DNA from: MWAR01 sp036567845
Lineage (GTDB): Bacteria; Muiribacteriota; Ozemobacteria; Ozemobacterales; Ozemobacteraceae
Assembly: GCA_036567845.1 (NCBI GenBank)
Contig: DATCTT010000126.1
Span: 1 to 5,598, forward strand
DNA length: 5,598 nt
Reading direction: 5' to 3'
Made by a program: the position numbers and the translations under genes. The notes under the pieces are model-generated. The model did no database searches. It saw only the letters and a program-made list of their open reading frames with translations, and was not told where the DNA came from. Numbering within the stretch: position 1 is the first letter of the stretch; every line of letters begins with the position of its first letter. Positions 1 through 5,471 of this stretch are shown here, piece by piece.

Positions 1-170
1 GGCCGCTGACCGCCCCCGCCGTGAGCGACGCCCACGGGGACCACCGTCTTGCGATGAGTCTTGCTGTGGCCGGCCTCGTGGCGGACGGGGTGACACGCCT
101 GCGCGGAGCCGAGCACATCGATGTCTCGTTTCCCGATTTCGAGCGATTGATCCGGACACTCGCCCGGTGA
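1..170 (+). CDS. aroA: 3-phosphoshikimate 1-carboxyvinyltransferase (EPSP synthase), C-terminal end only
   Basis: This is the 3' end of a gene whose start lies before the window; codons begin at position 3 and 55 residues precede the TGA at 168-170. The tail contains GDHRLAMSLAVAGL, the conserved C-terminal block of EPSP synthases, whose Asp-His-Arg belongs to the active site. It ends with a VSFPDF motif followed by a short helix (ERLIRTLAR), the usual terminus of the family. The cytoplasmic enzyme transfers enolpyruvate from PEP to shikimate-3-phosphate in the shikimate pathway. The neighbour supports the call, because aroA directly before cmk and rpsA is a familiar bacterial order. MurA is the related alternative, but the DHRLAM plus SFPDF ending fits AroA better. 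Nothing can be said about the missing N-terminal part. Confidence 0.9.
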   Translation, partial: PLTAPAVSDAHGDHRLAMSLAVAGLVADGVTRLRGAEHIDVSFPDFERLIRTLAR

Positions 171-186
171 CGCAGCCCCGGCTGGA

Positions 187-221
187 ATCCGCCTGGGACG
201 GGGATTTGGGGCGGATAATTT
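187..221 (+). terminator. possible weak stem-loop after aroA
   Basis: ATCCGCC (187-193) pairs exactly with GGCGGAT (210-216), with one further T-G pair inside. The loop is about 14 bases and G-rich, and AATTTCCCTCTT follows. The stem lies 17 bases after the aroA stop. The tract behind it is only partly T, so termination would be inefficient if it happens at all. It could equally be a chance structure in GC-rich DNA. Confidence 0.22.
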
Positions 222-226
222 CCCTC

Positions 227-255
227 TTGCATTACGCCGCGAAATGGTGTACATT
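227..255 (+). promoter_or_regulatory. possible sigma70-type promoter for the cmk-rpsA unit
   Basis: TTGCAT (227-232) and TACATT (250-255) are separated by exactly 17 bases. They match the -35 and -10 consensus hexamers at 3 and 4 of 6 positions. They lie in the least GC-rich part of the 143-base gap, about 60 bases before the cmk start, so a short leader would follow. Placement and spacing are right but the hexamers are moderate. The unit could also be read through from aroA. Confidence 0.4.
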
Positions 256-271
256 GTCGGCCACCAATCTT

Positions 272-291
272 CGTCTTTCCCTCGAAAGACG
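272..291 (+). promoter_or_regulatory. leader hairpin just before the cmk ribosome binding site
   Basis: CGTCTTTC (272-279) is the exact reverse complement of GAAAGACG (284-291), with a CCTC loop, giving an 8-bp stem; two T-G pairs could extend it at the base. It ends nine bases before the Shine-Dalgarno (300-305). No T-tract follows, so it is not a standard terminator. In the mRNA leader it could affect ribosome or S1 access or mRNA stability, but that role is inference. Confidence 0.4.
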
Positions 292-299
292 GGAATATT

Positions 300-316
300 G
301 AGGAGTCGTCGTGATG
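300..316 (+). promoter_or_regulatory. Shine-Dalgarno and start choice for cmk-rpsA
   Basis: GAGGAG (300-305) precedes two adjacent in-frame start codons, GTG at 311 (5-base spacer) and ATG at 314 (8-base spacer). ATG 314 is preferred because of codon strength and spacing. The alternative adds only one residue. Confidence 0.7.
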
Positions 317-3028
317 TCAGATCGCAGCCATGATGTTCGCACCGCGAGCGTCATTGCGATCGATGGGCCGGCCGGTGCCGGAAAAAGCACGGTCGCCAAG
401 CGGGTTGCGGAAAAGCTGGGGTGGTCCTATCTGGACACGGGTGCCATGTATCGCGCCATCACCTTCAAGGCTTTGAGCAACAAGATCGATTTTGCCGATC
501 AGCAGCGGTTATTCACCTGCGCTCGTTCATCGAGCATCCGGTTCGTCGAGCGGAAGGGCTCCGCCCTTCCGGCAGTATATCTCGACAATCACGACGTCAC
601 GGAAGCGATTCGCGATCCCGAGGTTTCGCGGAACGTTTCCCATGTGGCCAAAGACGCGAAGGTCCGTGAGTGCATGACGCGCATGCAGCGCGAGATCGGT
701 GCGAGGGGTCACTGGGTCGTGGACGGTCGTGATATCGGGACGGTCGTGTTCCCTGAAGCCGCCACCAAGATATTCCTCACCGCTTCCATCCGGGAGCGGG
801 CCCGCAGACGCCTCGAAGAGCTCCAGGCGAAGGGGTTTGCCGGCAGTCTCGAAAGCCTCATGGATGAGATCTCCAAGCGTGATGAGATCGATTCCAATCG
901 TGAGGTCGCCCCGCTGAAACAGGCGGACGGTGCAGTTCTCGTGGATACAACCGACCTTACCATCGAACAGGTGGTGGACCGGATCATTTCAATCGCAACA
1001 GTCAAGGATGCCCTTATCCAGACGGAGGAACGTATGTCAGACAAGACCGCTACACCCAAGCAGGAAACCCCCATGGACGATTCCAACATGACCATGGAAG
1101 AACTCGAACGGGAGATGAGCGGTGAGTTCAAAACGATCCGCAACGGCGCCATCGTGACGGGAACGATCATCGAGATCACCCCGACCGGCGTCTATGTCGA
1201 TCTCGGCTACAAGAGCGACGGCGTCATTTCCTCCGAAGAGTTCGAGGGCAGCACGAAGGATCTGAAGGTCGGCGAAAAGATTCGCGTGTATGTGAAGCGC
1301 GTCGACGACGGCAACGGCCAGCTCACGCTGAGCCACCGCCGCGCCAAGGAAGTGGACGCCTGGGAAGACATCCAGACCGCGTTCAACAACAAGACCCCGA
1401 TCGAAGGCGTTCTGAAGGAGCGCATCAAGGGCGGCTACAACGTCGATATCGGCGGCGTCCGCGCCTTCCTGCCCCAGAGCCAGCTTTCGCATGGCAAGAA
1501 CACCAAGGAGTTCATGGGCAAGTCGTTCCCGATGGCCGTGACCGAGTTCGACCGCCGGCGGAAGAACGTCGTCGTGTCCGAGCGCGCGATCGTCGAGGGC
1601 TCCCGCAACAAGCGTCGTGAAGAGCTGTTCTCGAAGTACCAGGCTGGCGACATGATCAAGGGAACCGTTTCCCGGATCGTCGAGTATGGCGCGTTCATCG
1701 ACCTCGGCGACGGCGTCGAAGGCCTGATTCACCGCAATGACCTGAGCTGGTCCGTCATCACGGATCCGAAGGAAGTCGTGGAAGTCGGCCAGGAGCTCGA
1801 AGCGAAGATCCTCAAGATCGACACCGAGAAGGGCAAAATCGGCCTCGGCCTCAAGCAGAAGAAGGACGACCCCTGGGCGACCGTCGACCAGCGGTATGAG
1901 CCTGGACGCCGCTACGAGGGCAAGGTGAAGAACCTGATGGATTTCGGCGCGTTCGTCGAACTGGAAGAGGGCGTCGAAGGCCTGGTGCACATTTCCGACC
2001 TGTCGTGGGCCCGCAATGTGCGGCACCCCAGCGACATCGTGAAGTCGGGTGAGACGATCGCTGTCGTCGTGAAGGAAATCGACAAGACCAAGAAGCGCAT
2101 TTCCCTGTCCTACAAGGACACCCAGGCTCATCCGTGGGACGGCATCGAGAGCAAGTTCAAGGTCGGCGACACCGTCTCCGGCAAGGTGAACAACCTGACC
2201 GACTTCGGCGCGTTCGTCGAGATCACCGACGGCATCGAAGGCCTGCTGCACATTTCCGACATGGATTGGGTCAAGAAGATCAACCATCCCAAGGAAGTGC
2301 TCGAGAAGGGCCAGCAGATCCAGGTCAAGATCCTGAACATTGACGTCAAGAACCGCCGCCTGTCCCTGGGCCTCAAGCAGACCATGACTGATCCGTGGGA
2401 TGCCGTCGACAACACATACAACATCGGCGACGTCGTGACGGGCGTGGTGAAGAACCTCGTCTCCTACGGCGCGTTCGTCCAGCTCGAGAACGGCCTCGAA
2501 GGCCTGTTGCACATCTCCGAGTTCTCGTGGCTCAACGACGTGAAGGATCCTTCCCAGGTCCTCAAGGTCGGTGACCAGGTCACCGTGACGGTGTACGAAG
2601 TGGACAAGTCGAAGCAGAAGATCGGTCTGTCGCTGCGCCGCATGTCGGATGACCCGTGGAAGGGCATCGAAAAGCGGTTCCCGACGAACTCGATCCAGAG
2701 CGGAACGGTCAAGACGATCGACAACAACGGCGTCGAGATCGAGCTGTGCGAGGGCGTCACCGGCTTCATCCACGTCTCCCAGATTGCCCAGCACCGTGTG
2801 CAGCATCCGAGCGAGGCCGTGAAGGAAGGCGACAAGGTGACCTTCAAGGTTCTCGAGATCGACCGCAAGAACCGCCGGCTCAAGTGCTCGATCAAGGAAG
2901 CCGCTCTCGACAACGACGAGCGCGAACTCCGCAAGTTCCAGGCGCAGGCCTCGCAGGGCTTCTCCGACACGATCGGCGATCTCCTCCGCGACAAGCTCGC
3001 GTCGTTCAAAGAGCAGTTGAAGGATTGA
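314..3028 (+). CDS. cmk-rpsA: Cytidylate kinase fused in frame to 30S ribosomal protein S1
   Basis: One frame of 904 residues, without a stop, covers two whole proteins. Residues 11-230 are a complete cytidylate kinase, which phosphorylates CMP and dCMP with ATP. Visible motifs are the P-loop DGPAGAGKST (17-26), YLDTGAMYRA (39-48), VVDGRDIGTVVFP (135-147), the arginine-rich lid ERARRRLEEL (161-170) and RDEIDSNREVAPL (189-201). Length and motif order match stand-alone Cmk, so the kinase should be active. A linker of about 10 residues (TVKDALIQTEER) leads to Met241, which looks like the native start of S1 and has its own ribosome binding site. Residues 241-904 are S1. The cell may therefore make the fusion, free S1, or both. 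A stop codon lost at a former cmk-rpsA boundary is the simplest origin. An assembly or base-call error removing a cmk stop cannot be excluded from one sequence. Confidence 0.85.
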   Translation: MSDRSHDVRTASVIAIDGPAGAGKSTVAKRVAEKLGWSYLDTGAMYRAITFKALSNKIDFADQQRLFTCARSSSIRFVERKGSALPAVYLDNHDVTEAIRDPEVSRNVSHVAKDAKVRECMTRMQREIGARGHWVVDGRDIGTVVFPEAATKIFLTASIRERARRRLEELQAKGFAGSLESLMDEISKRDEIDSNREVAPLKQADGAVLVDTTDLTIEQVVDRIISIATVKDALIQTEERMSDKTATPKQETPMDDSNMTMEELEREMSGEFKTIRNGAIVTGTIIEITPTGVYVDLGYKSDGVISSEEFEGSTKDLKVGEKIRVYVKRVDDGNGQLTLSHRRAKEVDAWEDIQTAFNNKTPIEGVLKERIKGGYNVDIGGVRAFLPQSQLSHGKNTKEFMGKSFPMAVTEFDRRRKNVVVSERAIVEGSRNKRREELFSKYQAGDMIKGTVSRIVEYGAFIDLGDGVEGLIHRNDLSWSVITDPKEVVEVGQELEAKILKIDTEKGKIGLGLKQKKDDPWATVDQRYEPGRRYEGKVKNLMDFGAFVELEEGVEGLVHISDLSWARNVRHPSDIVKSGETIAVVVKEIDKTKKRISLSYKDTQAHPWDGIESKFKVGDTVSGKVNNLTDFGAFVEITDGIEGLLHISDMDWVKKINHPKEVLEKGQQIQVKILNIDVKNRRLSLGLKQTMTDPWDAVDNTYNIGDVVTGVVKNLVSYGAFVQLENGLEGLLHISEFSWLNDVKDPSQVLKVGDQVTVTVYEVDKSKQKIGLSLRRMSDDPWKGIEKRFPTNSIQSGTVKTIDNNGVEIELCEGVTGFIHVSQIAQHRVQHPSEAVKEGDKVTFKVLEIDRKNRRLKCSIKEAALDNDERELRKFQAQASQGFSDTIGDLLRDKLASFKEQLKD
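1023..1036 (+). promoter_or_regulatory. internal Shine-Dalgarno and ATG for separate S1 synthesis
   Basis: CGGAGGAA (1023-1030) lies inside the last kinase codons and is followed by ATG at 1034-1036. The GGAGG core (1024-1028) leaves a 5-base spacer. It is a better Shine-Dalgarno core than the one in front of cmk itself. The ATG is in frame with the kinase and falls exactly where S1 would be expected to start (MSDK...). This makes independent initiation of S1 likely. Confidence 0.7.
1034..3028 (+). CDS. rpsA: 30S ribosomal protein S1, seven S1 repeats, from the internal start
   Basis: Starting at the internal ATG this is a 664-residue S1, which brings mRNA to the 30S subunit during initiation. 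Repeats lie at about residues 36-104, 120-186, 206-275, 291-362, 376-448, 463-536 and 552-622. Repeats 1-2 are the divergent pair that in E. coli S1 docks on the ribosome; repeat 2 has the typical GGVRAFLPQSQL. Repeats 3-6 carry the RNA-binding (F/Y)GAF and, except in repeat 3, GL(L/V)HIS. Most adjoining repeats are joined by a (D/H)PW linker. Repeat 7 is degenerate (NNGVEIEL), like the last repeat of E. coli S1. E. coli S1 is 557 residues with six repeats, so this one is about one repeat longer. A charged tail of about 40 residues follows. Codons are strongly biased (Asn AAC, Lys AAG, Asp mostly GAC), as for a highly expressed gene. Separate production is inferred; the protein also forms the C-terminal part of the kinase fusion. 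Confidence 0.75.
   Translation: MSDKTATPKQETPMDDSNMTMEELEREMSGEFKTIRNGAIVTGTIIEITPTGVYVDLGYKSDGVISSEEFEGSTKDLKVGEKIRVYVKRVDDGNGQLTLSHRRAKEVDAWEDIQTAFNNKTPIEGVLKERIKGGYNVDIGGVRAFLPQSQLSHGKNTKEFMGKSFPMAVTEFDRRRKNVVVSERAIVEGSRNKRREELFSKYQAGDMIKGTVSRIVEYGAFIDLGDGVEGLIHRNDLSWSVITDPKEVVEVGQELEAKILKIDTEKGKIGLGLKQKKDDPWATVDQRYEPGRRYEGKVKNLMDFGAFVELEEGVEGLVHISDLSWARNVRHPSDIVKSGETIAVVVKEIDKTKKRISLSYKDTQAHPWDGIESKFKVGDTVSGKVNNLTDFGAFVEITDGIEGLLHISDMDWVKKINHPKEVLEKGQQIQVKILNIDVKNRRLSLGLKQTMTDPWDAVDNTYNIGDVVTGVVKNLVSYGAFVQLENGLEGLLHISEFSWLNDVKDPSQVLKVGDQVTVTVYEVDKSKQKIGLSLRRMSDDPWKGIEKRFPTNSIQSGTVKTIDNNGVEIELCEGVTGFIHVSQIAQHRVQHPSEAVKEGDKVTFKVLEIDRKNRRLKCSIKEAALDNDERELRKFQAQASQGFSDTIGDLLRDKLASFKEQLKD
1650..2890 (+). 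repeat. in-gene tandem S1-domain repeats, about 261-bp period
   Basis: The 9-mer GGCGCGTTC recurs at 1688, 1946, 2207 and 2468, with steps of 258, 261 and 261 bases. A diverged copy of the same position follows at 2729, again 261 on. These mark repeats 3-7 of S1. The conservation is that of coding repeats under protein constraint, not of a mobile or recent DNA repeat, since the copies differ throughout at synonymous and non-synonymous sites. Confidence 0.8.
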
Positions 3029-3072
3029 GATTCGCACCCGGTGCGCATCTCCGTCGAAACACAAGCATGATG

Positions 3073-3113
3073 GACAGCCCCTCCGTTGCGCGGGGGGGCT
3101 GTCGATTTCTTTT
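3073..3113 (+). terminator. rho-independent terminator after rpsA
   Basis: GACAGCCCC (3073-3081) pairs exactly with GGGGCTGTC (3095-3103). Four further pairs, one of them T-G, extend the stem to 13 bp around a TTGCG loop. The T-rich tail GATTTCTTTT (3104-3113) follows at once. It lies 44 bases after the rpsA stop and cleanly separates the translation unit from the glycolytic unit. Confidence 0.88.
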
Positions 3114-3133
3114 GCGGGAACAACTCATCCACC

Positions 3134-3154
3134 AAGGAGGCTTTCACAACAATG
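3134..3154 (+). promoter_or_regulatory. Shine-Dalgarno deciding the gap start
   Basis: AAGGAGG (3134-3140) is a full-length Shine-Dalgarno 11 bases before ATG 3152. It settles the start. The frame is open back to a TTG at 3086, but that codon lies in the loop of the preceding terminator and upstream of this site. Confidence 0.8.
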
Positions 3155-4219
3155 GCGAAGAAGATCGGTATCAACGGTTTCGGCCGCATCGGCCGCATGG
3201 TGTTCCAGGCGATTTGTGATCAGGGGCTCCTCGGCAAGACACTGGACGTTGTCGCCGTCGTCGACGTCTCGACGGATGCGGATTACTTTGCATATCAGAT
3301 GAAATATGACTCGGTGCAGGGAAAGTTCAAACACCCGATCACCACCGAGAAGAGCGACCCCTCGAAGACCGAGAACGACGTGATCGTCGTGAACGGTCAC
3401 AAGGTCCGCTGCGTGGCCGCCACGAAGAGCCCGGCCGAACTGCCCTGGAAGGCGCTGGGCGTCGAGTATGTCATCGAGGCGACCGGCCTGTTCACCGACT
3501 CCGAGAAGGCCAAGGGCCACCTCGACGCCGGCGCGAAGAAGGTCATCATCTCGGCCCCCGGCAAGGGTGACGTGAAGACGATCGTGATGGGCGTCAACGA
3601 GCAGGAGTATGACGCGGCCAAGCACAACATCGTCAGCAACGCCAGCTGCACCACGAACTGCCTGGCCCCGCTGGTTCACGTGCTGCTCAAGGAAGGCATC
3701 GGCATCGAGACCGGCCTGATGACCACGATCCACTCGTACACCGCGACCCAGAAGACCGTCGACGGCCCCTCGAAGAAGGACTGGCGCGGCGGCCGTGCGG
3801 CGGCGATCAACATCATCCCCTCCACCACCGGCGCCGCCAAGGCCGTCGGCGAAGTGCTTCCCGCCACCAAGGGCAAGCTGACCGGCATGTCGTTCCGCGT
3901 GCCGACCCCGACCGTCTCGGTCGTCGACCTGACCTTCCGCGCCACCCGCGACACCTCGATCGAGGAGATCGACGGGCTGATGAAGAAGGCCGCCGACAGT
4001 TATCTGAAGGGCATCCTCGGCGTGACGAGCGAGGAGCTGGTCTCGACCGACTTCATCCACGACCAGCGCTCCTCGATCTACGACTCGCTGGCCACCCTGC
4101 AGAACAACCTCAAGGGCGAGAAGCGCTTCTTCAAGGTCGTGTCCTGGTATGACAACGAGTGGGGTTACAGCAACCGCGTGTGCGACCTGCTCCAGTATAT
4201 GATGAAGCACGATAAATAA
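3152..4219 (+). CDS. gap: Type I glyceraldehyde-3-phosphate dehydrogenase (NAD-dependent)
   Basis: A 355-residue cytoplasmic enzyme that oxidises and phosphorylates glyceraldehyde-3-phosphate to 1,3-bisphosphoglycerate with NAD+. The dinucleotide fold opens with GINGFGRIGR (6-15). Asp38 at the end of the second strand indicates NAD rather than NADP preference. The catalytic Cys166 sits in ASCTTNC (164-170) and the partner His194 in TTIHSYTATQ. WRGGRAAAINIIPSTTGAAK (211-230) and the C-terminal SWYDNEWGYS (331-340) are also typical. At 355 residues it is longer than E. coli GapA (331), with extra residues near 24-41 and 66-77 and before FFKVVSWYDNEW. These features, and much of the wording such as TDADYFAYQMKYDS, resemble glycosomal GAPDH of trypanosomes and related bacterial enzymes, judged from memory. 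It is the first gene of a gap-pgk-tpiA run. I see no convincing promoter in the short gap after the terminator. Confidence 0.97.
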   Translation: MAKKIGINGFGRIGRMVFQAICDQGLLGKTLDVVAVVDVSTDADYFAYQMKYDSVQGKFKHPITTEKSDPSKTENDVIVVNGHKVRCVAATKSPAELPWKALGVEYVIEATGLFTDSEKAKGHLDAGAKKVIISAPGKGDVKTIVMGVNEQEYDAAKHNIVSNASCTTNCLAPLVHVLLKEGIGIETGLMTTIHSYTATQKTVDGPSKKDWRGGRAAAINIIPSTTGAAKAVGEVLPATKGKLTGMSFRVPTPTVSVVDLTFRATRDTSIEEIDGLMKKAADSYLKGILGVTSEELVSTDFIHDQRSSIYDSLATLQNNLKGEKRFFKVVSWYDNEWGYSNRVCDLLQYMMKHDK

Positions 4220-4241
4220 TATTCTGGCGTATTGAATTACC

Positions 4242-4264
4242 GGAAGGAGGGTTTCCACTCCATG
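4242..4264 (+). promoter_or_regulatory. Shine-Dalgarno deciding the pgk start
   Basis: GGAAGGAGGG (4242-4251) precedes ATG 4262, with 11 bases between its AAGGAGG core and the start, the same spacing as at gap. The frame is also open back to a TTG at 4232, but that codon lies upstream of the Shine-Dalgarno and is unlikely to be used. The whole gap-pgk interval (4220-4261) shows no terminator and no credible promoter. Confidence 0.75.
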
Positions 4265-5467
4265 TTTAGAACGATCCGCGACATCCAGTTCAAGGGCAAG
4301 CGCGCCCTGGTTCGCGTCGACTTCAACGTTCCCCTCGACAAATCCCTGAACATCACGGACGACACCCGCATGCGGGCCGCCGTTCCGACGCTGAAGCACA
4401 TCATCGACCAGGGCGGGCGGCTCGTGATCATGAGCCACCTCGGCCGGCCCAAGGGCGGCCCGGATCCCAAGTATTCGCTCAAGCCGCTCGTCAAGCACCT
4501 GAGCGATCTGCTTGGCAAATCCGTCGCCTTCGCCCCCGACTGCATCGGCGACGAAGCAACGAAACTCGCAAAGAACCTGAAGGACGGCGAGGTCCTGATG
4601 CTCGAGAATCTGCGGTTCCACGTAGAGGAAGAGAAAAACGACCCGGCGTTCAGCAAGGCGCTCGCGAGCCTCGGCGAGATCTACGTCAGCGACGCGTTCG
4701 GCACGGCCCATCGGGCCCACGCATCGACGGCGGGCGTCGCGGATATCCTGCCTGCGTTCGCCGGCTTCCTGATGGAAAAGGAAATCACCTACCTCAACAA
4801 GGTCACCCAGTCCCCCGAGCGGCCGATGGTCGCGATCATGGGCGGGGCCAAGGTCAGCGACAAGATCCTCGTCATCGAGAATCTGCTGACCAAGGTCGAC
4901 TCGCTGCTGATCGGCGGCGGCATGGCATTCACCTTTCTGAAGGCGCAGGGGAAGCAGATCGGTAAGTCGCTGTGCGAAGCCGACAAGCTCGACGTCGCCC
5001 TCAAGATCCTCGAGACGGCCAAGAAGCTGGGCAAGACGATCCTGCTTCCGATCGACGTGGTCGTGGCCGCCGAGATCAAGGAAGGCGTCGCCGTGAAGAC
5101 GGTCGGGGCCGACGCGATCCCGGCTGACCAGCTCGGCCTCGACATCGGCCCCAAGACGGTCGCCGCGTTCGATGCGGAGTTGAAGAAGGCCAAGACGGTT
5201 CTCTGGAACGGCCCGATGGGCGTGTTTGAGACGAAGCCGTTCGACGCCGGGACTCGCGCCATCGCCGGATCAATGGCCGCCCTGAAGGCCGTCACGGTCG
5301 TCGGCGGCGGGGATTCGGTCGCCGCGATCGAGCAGATGGGTGCCGCCGAGAAGGTGTCGCACGTCTCGACTGGCGGTGGAGCCTGCCTCGAGTATCTCGA
5401 AGGCAAGACCCTGCCCGGCATCGAGATCTTCTCGCGTGACATCAAGAACATGGTCGGAGGAGCCTGA
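4262..5467 (+). CDS. pgk: Phosphoglycerate kinase
   Basis: A 401-residue, full-length cytoplasmic enzyme that transfers phosphate from 1,3-bisphosphoglycerate to ADP, making ATP, in the step after GAPDH. The N-terminal substrate half shows the signature VRVDFNVPL (17-25), DDTRM with Arg36, SHLGRP (58-63), ENLRFH with Arg118 (115-120) and DAFGTAHRAHAS (144-155). The C-terminal nucleotide half shows MGGAKVSDK (193-201), the glycine-rich GGGMAFTF (218-225), LWNGPMGVFE (314-323), VGGGDS (347-352) and STGGGACLEYL (369-379). No key residue appears missing, and the length is typical of bacterial Pgk. It lies 42 bases after gap and one base before tpiA, so it is very probably co-transcribed with both. 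Its last codons double as the Shine-Dalgarno of tpiA. Confidence 0.98.
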   Translation: MFRTIRDIQFKGKRALVRVDFNVPLDKSLNITDDTRMRAAVPTLKHIIDQGGRLVIMSHLGRPKGGPDPKYSLKPLVKHLSDLLGKSVAFAPDCIGDEATKLAKNLKDGEVLMLENLRFHVEEEKNDPAFSKALASLGEIYVSDAFGTAHRAHASTAGVADILPAFAGFLMEKEITYLNKVTQSPERPMVAIMGGAKVSDKILVIENLLTKVDSLLIGGGMAFTFLKAQGKQIGKSLCEADKLDVALKILETAKKLGKTILLPIDVVVAAEIKEGVAVKTVGADAIPADQLGLDIGPKTVAAFDAELKKAKTVLWNGPMGVFETKPFDAGTRAIAGSMAALKAVTVVGGGDSVAAIEQMGAAEKVSHVSTGGGACLEYLEGKTLPGIEIFSRDIKNMVGGA

Positions 5468-5471
5468 CATG
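5456..5471 (+). promoter_or_regulatory. Shine-Dalgarno of tpiA inside the end of pgk
   Basis: GGAGG (5456-5460) lies within the last codons of pgk, 8 bases before ATG 5469. The pgk TGA (5465-5467) and the tpiA ATG are one base apart, an arrangement that favours translational coupling. Confidence 0.75.

Noticed and set aside
195..214. G-rich run that might form a G-quadruplex after aroA
   Set aside because: There are only three tracts of three or more G plus one GG, which is below the usual four-tract pattern.
3034..3044. Small inverted repeat GCACCCGGTGC just after the rpsA stop
   Set aside because: The stem is four base pairs with a three-base loop and no T-tract. It is too weak beside the clear terminator 29 bases further on.
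1037..3064. A 675-codon open frame on the minus strand across the whole S1 region
   Set aside because: It mirrors the coding repeats of rpsA. Strong codon bias on the + strand removes stops from the opposite strand. Its product is low-complexity (Asp, Leu, Val, His rich), matches no family I know, and has no ribosome binding site.
3086..3151. Upstream TTG start for gap adding 22 residues
   Set aside because: The TTG is in the terminator loop, upstream of the real Shine-Dalgarno, and the added residues do not resemble a GAPDH N-terminus, which begins just before GINGFGRIG.
4194..4222. TAATAT (4217-4222) as a -10 box of a separate pgk promoter
   Set aside because: No -35 element lies at a suitable distance upstream, and the element overlaps the gap stop codon. 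Co-transcription with gap is the simpler reading.
3125..4720. A 531-codon open frame on the minus strand across gap and the start of pgk
   Set aside because: Same cause as above. It spans two unmistakable genes on the other strand and reads as a composition artefact.
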